From an uncultured Collinsella sp. (GTDB lineage: Bacteria > Actinomycetota > Coriobacteriia > Coriobacteriales > Coriobacteriaceae), in contig CALHWR010000037.1 in the NCBI GenBank assembly GCA_938036665.1, positions 1 to 16,361 of the forward strand: a stretch of 16,361 nt of DNA. The letters run 5' to 3'. Under the pieces are notes generated by a model. It saw only the letters and a program-made list of their open reading frames with translations, was not told the DNA's origin and searched no databases. Made by a program: the position numbers and the translations under genes. Position 1 is the stretch's first letter. Every line of letters starts with the position of its first letter. Below are positions 6,763-13,158 of the stretch, one piece after another.

Positions 6763-6793
6763 TTGAACGCCCCTAGCCTGCGGTAAGATATAC
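6763..6793 (+). promoter_or_regulatory. Candidate promoter for the glycosyltransferase gene
   Basis: TTGAAC (6763-6768) is followed by TAAGAT (6784-6789), with a 15-base spacer. Within the overlapping AAGATATAC segment an alternative -10, AGATAT (6786-6791), would give a 17-base spacer. A start near 6800 would leave a leader of about 25 bases. No terminator separates this from rluD, so read-through is also possible. Confidence 0.45.
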
Positions 6794-6826
6794 GGTTGTT
6801 TACGTAACGCGTTCCTGGGAGCCTGC

Positions 6827-8116
6827 ATGCTCGCCTTTTTACAAACCAACACGCCCATCTTTAACCAGATTGTGGTTACGCTGCTCACGGTCTGCTTTTT
6901 GTACCAGGTGGTCTTCTTTGTCATTGGCGCCCTGCGCGGTGAGGTCGCACCTCCCAAGGCCAAAAAGCTCCACCGGTATGCTTTCTTTATCGCGGCGCAT
7001 AACGAGGAAGCCGTGATCGCCAACCTCGTTCGCTCCATCAAGGATCAGGATTATCCTTCCGAGCTCATCGAGGTCTTCGTGGTCGCCGATGCCTGCACCG
7101 ACAACACGGCGCAGCTTGCGCGCGAGGCGGGCGCCATTGTCTATGAACGCAACGACCTGGCCCGCAAGGGTAAGAGCTGGGTCATGGATTTTGGCTTCGA
7201 CCGCATCCTTAACGAGTATCCCGACACCTTCGAAGGCTACTTTATCTTCGATGCCGATAACGTCATCGCCCGCGATTACGTGTCCAAGATGAACGATGCT
7301 TTTGACCAGGGCTTCCATGTGGTCACGAGCTATCGTAACTCCAAGAACTTTGGCAGCTCGTGGATCTCGGCGGCTAATGCTACGTGGTATCTGCGAGAGG
7401 CGCGCTTTCTTAACAACGCTCGCAACATCTGCAAGACTTCTTGCGCTGTTTCGGGTTCTGGCTATCTCATTTCTGCCAGCGTGATCGAGGGCATGCACGG
7501 CTGGCAGTTCCACACGCTGACCGAGGACATCCAGTTTACTACGTTCTGCGCCATTCACGGCATTCGCATTGGCTATGCGCCGGCGGAGTTCTTTGACGAG
7601 CAGCCGGTGACGTTTAAGGCGTCCTGGAAACAGCGCATGCGTTGGACCAAGGGCTTCTACCAGGTCTTTTTTACCTACGGCAAGCATCTTGTCAAATCGA
7701 CGTTCCGCTATCATCGCTTTGCCGCATATGACATGTTTATGACCATCGCTCCGGGTATGCTGCTATCGTTGATCTCGATGCTCGCTAATGCCACGTTCCT
7801 GATTGTGGGCGGTCTTTCGCACGGCTTCCTGGCCACCGAGGTCGAGATGCAGGCGTGCGCTGCTTCGCTCATTATGACCTTTGCCATGATGTATCAGACC
7901 TTCTTTATCCTGGCGCTGCTTACGACTATCTTTGAGTACAAGCACATTCACTGCGTGCAAAAGTGGCGTCTGGTGACTAACCTGTTTACCTTCCCGATCT
8001 TTATGTTCAGCTATATCCCCATCACGGTGGCCGCGCTGTTCCTGAAGGTCGACTGGGTCCCGACACAGCACGCCGTCAACGTTACCCTCGACGAAGTCAT
8101 GCAAGGAGCCAAATAA
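6827..8116 (+). CDS. Membrane family 2 glycosyltransferase
   Basis: A 429-residue integral-membrane GT2 enzyme that should transfer sugar from a nucleotide sugar at the cytoplasmic face. A transmembrane helix lies near 13-35. The GT-A domain has the nucleotide-binding start FFIAAHNEE (53-61), Asp88 in VADAC, the metal-binding DAD (142-144), TED (232-234) holding the likely catalytic base, and QRMRW (269-273). C-terminal hydrophobic segments fall near 300-325, 340-375 and 385-408. The QxxRW-type motif is typical of processive and polysaccharide-forming GT2 enzymes. The start is supported by GGGAG (6817-6821) five bases upstream. No other envelope polysaccharide genes are adjacent, so the product is unknown. 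Confidence 0.88.
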   Translation: MLAFLQTNTPIFNQIVVTLLTVCFLYQVVFFVIGALRGEVAPPKAKKLHRYAFFIAAHNEEAVIANLVRSIKDQDYPSELIEVFVVADACTDNTAQLAREAGAIVYERNDLARKGKSWVMDFGFDRILNEYPDTFEGYFIFDADNVIARDYVSKMNDAFDQGFHVVTSYRNSKNFGSSWISAANATWYLREARFLNNARNICKTSCAVSGSGYLISASVIEGMHGWQFHTLTEDIQFTTFCAIHGIRIGYAPAEFFDEQPVTFKASWKQRMRWTKGFYQVFFTYGKHLVKSTFRYHRFAAYDMFMTIAPGMLLSLISMLANATFLIVGGLSHGFLATEVEMQACAASLIMTFAMMYQTFFILALLTTIFEYKHIHCVQKWRLVTNLFTFPIFMFSYIPITVAALFLKVDWVPTQHAVNVTLDEVMQGAK

Positions 8117-8124
8117 CCACCATC

Positions 8125-8167
8125 AAAACCACCATAAAGGGGACAGTGCACCTTTGTGGTGGTTTTT
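8125..8167 (+). terminator. Palindromic terminator element, copy 2 (plus orientation)
   Basis: AAAACCACCATAAAGG (8125-8140) pairs along all 16 positions, with one T-G wobble, with CCTTTGTGGTGGTTTT (8151-8166). The loop is GGACAGTGCA and a fifth T follows the stem. It starts nine bases after the glycosyltransferase stop codon and should terminate that gene. Arms and loop closely match the minus strand of 532-492. AACCACCATC just upstream (8115-8124) repeats part of the left arm. Confidence 0.8.
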
Positions 8168-8195
8168 ACGTTTGAGCGCTCAGTCGGGAGGTTCG

Positions 8196-8618
8196 ATGGT
8201 CTATATCCCATTTTGGATCTGCGTCTTTGCCGGTGCGGTGGTTGATGTCCGTGAGCGGCGGTTTCCGAATGCGCTTGCCGGCACGTGTGCCGTGGCGGCG
8301 TTTGCAGGCGTTTGGCTCGACAAGGGCGTTAGCACGGCGCTTGACCATGTCGGTCTTGCGGTCATCGTCTGCCTTGCCCTTGTGCTTACTGAGTTGCTCT
8401 GGCGTCGTGTTCGCCACGCTCCCGGCATTGGCATGGGGGATGTCAAGGCGCTTTTCGCGCTTTGCACGCTCGACCCTCTGGGCGGCATCGTGGCATTTGC
8501 CGTTGCTCTCCTGGTCCTGGCCCTCTCCTGCCTCTTCACAAAATCGCGATCCCTGCCTTTGCTACCGTTTTTGGTGCCGATTTTTGCCATAATCGAGGTC
8601 GTGGGCTGCACATTGTAA
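8196..8618 (+). CDS. Minimal type IV prepilin peptidase (A24 family)
   Basis: A 140-residue hydrophobic protein with the two catalytic aspartates of the A24 aspartyl protease family: Asp17 in VVDVRERRFPN and Asp82 in GIGMGDVK. This is the C-terminal peptidase half only. The N-terminal methylase domain of PilD-type enzymes is absent, as in TadV/CpaA-like peptidases. About four membrane segments are visible. GGAGG (8187-8191) lies four bases before the ATG at 8196; an in-frame extension to 8154 would run into the upstream terminator hairpin and is rejected. No pilin or secretion ATPase genes are nearby, so its substrates are elsewhere. It is followed after 31 bases by the HD hydrolase and may share its transcript. 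Confidence 0.85.
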   Translation: MVYIPFWICVFAGAVVDVRERRFPNALAGTCAVAAFAGVWLDKGVSTALDHVGLAVIVCLALVLTELLWRRVRHAPGIGMGDVKALFALCTLDPLGGIVAFAVALLVLALSCLFTKSRSLPLLPFLVPIFAIIEVVGCTL

Positions 8619-8649
8619 CCGATTGCGCATTCTTCTTAAGGAGCATGCC

Positions 8650-9897
8650 ATGGCAACTAATCAAGAAACGGCCGTCATTAAAGCGCGCATGGACCGTATT
8701 CCCTCGGCGTTGTCGCCCGAACTTGTCGAGCGCATTGCCGCCGATCGTGCTTCGGGCTATGTCAACCCGTATCGTTGCAACGACGATCAGGTCATTCGTC
8801 GTATTGATCGCGCCGCCGACAAAGGCACGCTTATGCGTCCGGCGTTTATGCGCGATACCGAAAAGATACTTCATCTTCCGGCGTACACCCGTTATGCGGG
8901 CAAAACGCAAGTCTTTAGTTTCCGTAGCAATGACGATCTGTCACGCCGCGGTTTGCACGTGCAGCTTGTCTCCCGCATTGCGCGCGATATCGGTCGCGCC
9001 CTGGGGCTCAATTGCGATCTGATCGAGGCGATTGGCCTGGGTCATGACTTGGGACACACGCCTTTCGGCCATGCCGGCGAGCGCTTCCTCAACGATATCT
9101 ATCATGAGCGTACGAGGCGTTATTTTTTCCATAACGTGCAGTCGGTCCGCGTGCTCGACGCGCTGTACGGCCGCAACGTGTCACTCCAGACGCTCGACGG
9201 CGTTCTATGCCATAACGGCGAGTACGAGCAGCGTGTGTTTGAGCTCTCGGACATGAGCTCCTTTGACCAGTTCGATCAGACGGTTGAGGACTGTATCGCC
9301 ACAGGCTATGGCGCTATTGAGCACCTGCGTCCCATGACGCTTGAGGGCTGCGTCGTTCGCATTTCGGACATCCTCGCCTACGTCGGTCGTGACCGTCAGG
9401 ATGCGATCGCGGCGGGCCTGCTTTCGCCCGACGCTTTTGATGATGACCGGGGCGGTGCCTACAACAGTTGGATCCTCACACACGCCTCCATCGATATCGT
9501 GGAACATAGTTACGGTAAACCGCGCATCGAGATGAGCGAGGACCTGTTTGAGGAAATTCGCCGAGCCAAGCGCGAGAACTACGAGAAGATCTATAGCAAG
9601 GGCGGTATCGAAGGCGATTCCGAGGAGGAGCTGCGTGAGGCGTTCGAAAAGCTCTACGACCGTTGCCTGCGGGATCTAAACAGTGGCGACGAGTCCTCTT
9701 TTATCTTTAAGCACCATATTTCGCGCATTGAGCAGCAGCTTTCCTACTACGATCGCACCTATGCCTGGCAGGACGGTAAGGATCAAGCCGTGGTGGATTA
9801 CATCGCGAGCATGACGGACGGTTATTTCTGCGAGCTGACGAGCAAGCTGTTCCCGGGCTTGAAGTTTCCGCATCGTACCTATATTAACGAACGGTAG
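8650..9897 (+). CDS. HD-domain dGTPase-like dNTP triphosphohydrolase
   Basis: A 415-residue cytoplasmic HD-superfamily phosphohydrolase of the dGTPase type, expected to cleave dNTPs to deoxynucleosides and triphosphate. The metal site is visible as His103 (RGLHVQL), His132-Asp133 (GLGHDLGHTPFGHAGE) and Asp240 (VRISDILAYVGRD). The His103 motif is LH rather than the more usual TH. The GHDLGHTPFGHAGE block is diagnostic for this group. ATG 8650 is chosen because AAGGAG (8638-8643) lies six bases upstream; an extended frame from 8623 lacks such a site. The C-terminal half (about 290-415) is less recognisable. Substrate preference and allostery cannot be inferred, so no gene symbol is given. Its stop codon lies within the palindrome at 9887-9902. 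Confidence 0.88.
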   Translation: MATNQETAVIKARMDRIPSALSPELVERIAADRASGYVNPYRCNDDQVIRRIDRAADKGTLMRPAFMRDTEKILHLPAYTRYAGKTQVFSFRSNDDLSRRGLHVQLVSRIARDIGRALGLNCDLIEAIGLGHDLGHTPFGHAGERFLNDIYHERTRRYFFHNVQSVRVLDALYGRNVSLQTLDGVLCHNGEYEQRVFELSDMSSFDQFDQTVEDCIATGYGAIEHLRPMTLEGCVVRISDILAYVGRDRQDAIAAGLLSPDAFDDDRGGAYNSWILTHASIDIVEHSYGKPRIEMSEDLFEEIRRAKRENYEKIYSKGGIEGDSEEELREAFEKLYDRCLRDLNSGDESSFIFKHHISRIEQQLSYYDRTYAWQDGKDQAVVDYIASMTDGYFCELTSKLFPGLKFPHRTYINER

Positions 9898-9902
9898 TTC
9901 GT
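9887..9902 (+). promoter_or_regulatory. LexA-like palindrome upstream of rarA
   Basis: ACGAACGGTAGTTCGT is a perfect 6-bp inverted repeat around GGTA. It contains CGAAC-N4-GTTCG, the half-sites and spacing of the Gram-positive SOS box (consensus CGAACRNRYGTTYG); the third and fourth central bases do not match. It sits 10 bases upstream of TATACT (9913-9918), over the expected -35, where a repressor would block transcription. It also overlaps the last codons of the HD gene, so chance is a real alternative. Confidence 0.45.
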
Positions 9903-9912
9903 ATTTATTCGG

Positions 9913-9918
9913 TATACT
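9913..9918 (+). promoter_or_regulatory. -10 box of the rarA promoter
   Basis: TATACT is a near-consensus -10 hexamer, 45 bases before the rarA ATG. The matching -35 position (about 9890-9895) has no good TTGACA match and is occupied by the LexA-like palindrome. AAAACGTTTT (9927-9936), a 10-base palindrome, lies just after the expected start point and may be a second operator or chance. Confidence 0.5.
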
Positions 9919-9957
9919 GTTTGTGGAAAACGTTTTTGATTGATGCACGGGATGGCT

Positions 9958-11307
9958 ATGGACGACCTTTTTTCTGCTTCGACGCGCGAGCGTTCCTTTC
10001 AGAATGCGCCGCTTGCGGTGCGCATGCGCCCCAATTCGCTCGACGAGTATGTGGGCCAGCAAAAGGCCGTCGGTAAGGGCTCATGGTTGCGTGCCGCGAT
10101 CGAGCACGACGTGCTTTCGAGCGTGATTCTGTACGGGCCGGCCGGTACGGGTAAGACGACGCTGGCCCACATTATCGCCAACCATACCAAGAGCGAGTTT
10201 GTCGAGGTCAGCGCCGTGACGGGCACCGTAAAGGACTTGCGCCGCGTGATCGATGAGGCTAAGACCCGTCTGAACACCTACGACCGCCGCACCATTCTAT
10301 TCATCGATGAGATTCACCGCTTCTCTAAGTCGCAGCAGGATGCCCTGCTGCATGCAGTTGAGAACCGTACCGTCATTATGATTGGCGCTACGACGGAGAA
10401 CCCGTACTTCGAGGTCAATTCGGCACTGTTGTCGCGCGGACGCGTGGTGGAGCTTGAACATCTGAAGGATGAGGATATCGCCACGCTTATTGAGCGTGCG
10501 CTCGAGGCACCACAGGGCTTGAACGGAAAGTTTTCTGCCGATGATGATACGGTCAAGACCATCTGCACGCTGGCCGCGGGTGATGCGCGCTCTGCCCTGA
10601 CGACGCTCGAGCTGGCGAGCGAGATTGCCGTCACGCGTCCCGATACCGAAGGGACGCCAGCGCCGGCGGCGGGGGAGCGTTATCCCATCACCGTCGATGA
10701 CGTGAAGATTGCCAACCCGCGCCGCGGTTTTTCGTATGACAAAAACGGCGACATGCACTATGACATTATCAGTGCGTTCATCAAGTCCATGCGCGGCAGC
10801 GACCCCGATGCCACGATCTATTGGCTCGCGCGCATGATTGACGCGGGGGAGGATCCTAAGTTTATCGCCCGTCGCATTATGATTCAGGCTTCTGAGGATG
10901 TTGGCAATGCCGATCCGCAGGCACTTTTGGTGGCACATGCCGCGTTTAAGTCTGCCGAGGTCATTGGCTATCCCGAGTGCCGCATTAACCTGGCTCAGGC
11001 TGCACTCTATGTGTGCTTGGCGCCTAAATCCAACGCGTGCGAGGCTTCGATCGATGCGGCGCTGGCCGATATCCACTCTAGTGGGCTTCGCGAGGTGCCG
11101 AGTTATCTACGCGATCGCCATCGCCCGGGCAGCGATGAATACGGTGTGTATAAGTATCCGCACGATTATCCCGAAGGCTGGGTCGACCAGCGCTATTTGC
11201 CCGAAGGCTTAGAACGCGGTGCATTTTGGCAGCCTGCCGGCCGCGGTTGGGAAGAATGGCGTGTTGAGCAAAGCGAACGCGACCGTAGCGGTAATGCTCC
11301 GAAGTAA
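9958..11307 (+). CDS. rarA: Replication-associated recombination protein A (RarA/MgsA, AAA+ ATPase)
   Basis: A 449-residue clamp-loader-like AAA+ ATPase acting at stalled replication forks. It has LAVRMRP and YVGQQ at the N-terminus (19-35), Walker A GPAGTGKT (60-67), Walker B ILFIDE (113-118), and the family block IHRFSKSQQDALL with IGATTENPYFEVNSALLSR after it. The C-terminal half has the conserved SAFIKSMRGSDPDA and EDPKFIARR segments of the tetramerisation region. Start codons at 9940, 9943, 9952 and 9958 are all in frame. I choose 9958 (MDDLF) because family members usually begin this way and GGGA (9949-9952) precedes it; 9952 is possible. A likely SOS-type palindrome lies upstream. No clear terminator follows. 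Confidence 0.95.
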   Translation: MDDLFSASTRERSFQNAPLAVRMRPNSLDEYVGQQKAVGKGSWLRAAIEHDVLSSVILYGPAGTGKTTLAHIIANHTKSEFVEVSAVTGTVKDLRRVIDEAKTRLNTYDRRTILFIDEIHRFSKSQQDALLHAVENRTVIMIGATTENPYFEVNSALLSRGRVVELEHLKDEDIATLIERALEAPQGLNGKFSADDDTVKTICTLAAGDARSALTTLELASEIAVTRPDTEGTPAPAAGERYPITVDDVKIANPRRGFSYDKNGDMHYDIISAFIKSMRGSDPDATIYWLARMIDAGEDPKFIARRIMIQASEDVGNADPQALLVAHAAFKSAEVIGYPECRINLAQAALYVCLAPKSNACEASIDAALADIHSSGLREVPSYLRDRHRPGSDEYGVYKYPHDYPEGWVDQRYLPEGLERGAFWQPAGRGWEEWRVEQSERDRSGNAPK

Positions 11308-11338
11308 CTGCTGATTATTTTGTCCCAGGATCTCACGC

Positions 11339-11369
11339 TTGGCATGTTCGGTCCCCTTTGGGGTACCAT
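11339..11369 (+). promoter_or_regulatory. Candidate promoter of the DUF948-sigma operon
   Basis: TTGGCA (11339-11344) and TACCAT (11364-11369) could form a housekeeping promoter with a long, 19-base spacer. Overlapping this, GGGTAC (11361-11366) resembles the GGGTAT -10 of SigB/SigF promoters, which would make the operon self-activating, but no GTTT-type -35 is found at the right distance. GGTCCCC and GGGGTACC (11350-11367) also form a small imperfect hairpin here. Confidence 0.4.
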
Positions 11370-11407
11370 GAACAGCGTCTGTATTTCGATTCCTTTGGGA
11401 GGCTTGT

Positions 11408-11995
11408 ATGAGTCCCATTCAAATCGCCCTGCTGTTGCTCGCCGTTGCCGGCGTGTGGGCTGTTGTCGAGCTCGCGCTCACGCTGCGCAAGACCCGCACC
11501 GTCGTTGATTCGCTCGACAAGACGGTGAGTGACCTTAACAATACGCTCGCCGAGGCACAGCCTGTGGTGGCAAAGCTCGACGGCGCTGTCGATGAGCTCA
11601 CCCCCGCGCTGGCACAGGTTGAGCCGCTCCTCAAGTCGAGCAAGACTGCCGTTGATGCTCTGACGTCTAACCTCGTTGAGGTTGAGGCGGTCGTTCGCGA
11701 CATCTCCGAGGTCACGGGCAGCGTGGCTGAGGCCAGCAATGCCGTATCGAGCGTGACTGATTCTGCTGCTGGCGCCGTGCAGAAGCTCTTCAATAAGGTG
11801 AAGGCTCCTGCAGCCGACGCCGATCGCAAGCTCGCCGCTGCCGCCGCCGAGGCCGAGCAGCCTACTGAGCGCGTTCTGATTGGCGATGACGATGCCGCTG
11901 CTGACGACGATGATGTTCAGAAGCCCGCTGCTAAGCCTGCTCAGTATTACACTTATACGCCTGCCGAGACCTCCGAGGAGTCCTGCGATGAGTAG
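11408..11995 (+). CDS. DUF948 membrane-anchored coiled-coil protein
   Basis: A 195-residue protein with one N-terminal transmembrane helix (about 4-27), then a long helical region (30-135). In the latter, Leu, Val and Ala recur at heptad-like spacing, as in DUF948 proteins (YtxG-like general stress proteins). The tail (140-195) is Ala- and Asp-rich and looks disordered, ending YYTYTPAETSEESCDE. The molecular function of the family is not known. GGGAGG (11397-11402) is five bases from the ATG. In actinobacteria a DUF948 gene commonly sits between rarA and alaS, which matches here. Its last 8 bases overlap the anti-sigma gene, so the operon is translationally coupled. Confidence 0.8.
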   Translation: MSPIQIALLLLAVAGVWAVVELALTLRKTRTVVDSLDKTVSDLNNTLAEAQPVVAKLDGAVDELTPALAQVEPLLKSSKTAVDALTSNLVEVEAVVRDISEVTGSVAEASNAVSSVTDSAAGAVQKLFNKVKAPAADADRKLAAAAAEAEQPTERVLIGDDDAAADDDDVQKPAAKPAQYYTYTPAETSEESCDE

Positions 11996-12365
11996 CGAAG
12001 CAACCTGCCCCATTACGCTGAGCGTTGCCGGTGATCCGCGTCTCGCGCGCTTGGTGCGCATGACGGCCGCCAACGTCGGCGCCCTGTGCTCTATGTCCGT
12101 TGATCGCATCGAGGACATTCGTATGGCTGCCGAAGAAGCCTTCATCTTTGGCTGCACGGCTGTTGATTCCGACGATATCTCGATCAAATTCGATGTCGAC
12201 GAATCGCATGTGGGCATGACCTTTACCTTTGGCGACCAGGCGACTGTCGATGAGGATGACCAGGCTGCCGTGTATGCCGAGCTCATTTTGGCGAGCGTGT
12301 GTGACTCTTACGAAAAGACTACAGCGCCCCTAACGCTTTCCCTCGACCTCAAGGCGGATATCTAA
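11988..12365 (+). CDS. RsbW/SpoIIAB-like anti-sigma factor homologue, degenerate ATP site
   Basis: A 125-residue protein whose position and pattern suggest the histidine-kinase-like ATPase fold of anti-sigma factors. DPRLARLVRMTAANVGALC (16-34) resembles the first helix, and RIEDIRMAAEEAFIFG (40-55) aligns with the N-box helix that usually reads as D-R-L-A-EA-x-N-A. Here the N-box asparagine is replaced (EEAFIFG), and no DxGxG (G1) or G2 lid is recognisable, so ATP binding and kinase activity look lost. GAGGAG (11975-11980) precedes the ATG by seven bases; an extended frame to 11880 lies inside the DUF948 gene and is rejected. It ends one base before the sigma factor start, as cognate anti-sigma/sigma pairs often do. 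It is probably a sigma regulator, but the mechanism is unclear. Confidence 0.65.
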   Translation: MSSEATCPITLSVAGDPRLARLVRMTAANVGALCSMSVDRIEDIRMAAEEAFIFGCTAVDSDDISIKFDVDESHVGMTFTFGDQATVDEDDQAAVYAELILASVCDSYEKTTAPLTLSLDLKADI

Positions 12366-12366
12366 T

Positions 12367-13158
12367 ATGACCGAACGCTCCCGGAGCGGCAAGACCGCTT
12401 GGGACAAGGAGAAAACCCGCGAGCTGTTTCGTCGTTATAAGGAGACCGGTGATCCGGATGCTCGCGAGCAGCTCGTCATGTCCCATATGAACCTGGTAAG
12501 GTTTCTTGCCAACAAATTCAAGAACCGCGGCGAGCCGCTCGATGACCTTTTGCAGGTCGGGTACTTGGGCTTGCTCAAGGCTATCGATCGCTTTGATCCC
12601 GAGCGCGGACTCGAGTTCACGACGTTTGCCACGCCCACCATCTTGGGCGAGATTAAGCGCCACTTCCGCGACAAGGGCTGGAGTGTGCGCGTGCCGCGTC
12701 GTCTGCAGGAGCTCTCTGCCAAGGTTAACCAAGCTACCGACAAGCTTACCAACGAGCTTCAGCGTTCGCCCAAGGTTGAGGAAATCGCCGATTACCTTGG
12801 CGTGACCGTCGACGAGGTGCTCGAAGCCATGGAATCGTCCTCGGCCTACACCTCGGTGCCCATCGAGGCTCCCGGCGCGTCCGACTCCGACGATGCTCCC
12901 TCGATTCTCGATCGCTATGCCGACGACGACAACGAGCTCGACTTTACCGATGACCGCCTGGTAATCGAGGAAGCCATCCGCGATTTCTCGCCGCGCGAGC
13001 GTGAGGTGATCGAGCTACGCTTTGTGAAGGGCATGACCCAGATCGAGATCGCCAAGAAGCTGGGCATTTCGCAGGTGCAGGTCTCGCGCCTACTGCGCCG
13101 CACCCTCAAGAAGATTCAAGACAAGATTGACCCTGACGGAGTAATGGTTCGTTCATGA
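12367..13158 (+). CDS. sigF: RNA polymerase sigma factor, SigB/SigF/SigG family
   Basis: A 263-residue alternative sigma-70 factor. Region 2 spans about 35-105, with DDLLQVGYLGLLKAIDRFD (59-77) for core binding and FTTFATPTILGEIKRHFRD (84-102) for -10 recognition. Region 3 follows with VRVPRRLQEL (107-116) to about 160. Region 4 (205-252) has SPREREVIELRF and the helix-turn-helix MTQIEIAKKLGISQVQVSR. This order and the VPRRLQEL motif place it with the SigB/SigF stress and sporulation sigmas; sporulation genes are not evident, so a stress role is more likely. It follows the anti-sigma homologue by one base and overlaps the permease gene by four bases (ATGA). No anti-anti-sigma (RsbV-like) gene is present in the window. 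Confidence 0.93.
   Translation: MTERSRSGKTAWDKEKTRELFRRYKETGDPDAREQLVMSHMNLVRFLANKFKNRGEPLDDLLQVGYLGLLKAIDRFDPERGLEFTTFATPTILGEIKRHFRDKGWSVRVPRRLQELSAKVNQATDKLTNELQRSPKVEEIADYLGVTVDEVLEAMESSSAYTSVPIEAPGASDSDDAPSILDRYADDDNELDFTDDRLVIEEAIRDFSPREREVIELRFVKGMTQIEIAKKLGISQVQVSRLLRRTLKKIQDKIDPDGVMVRS

Noticed and set aside
11880..11987. N-terminal extension of the anti-sigma homologue
   Set aside because: The extension lies within the DUF948 gene in another frame. GAGGAG supports the ATG at 11988.
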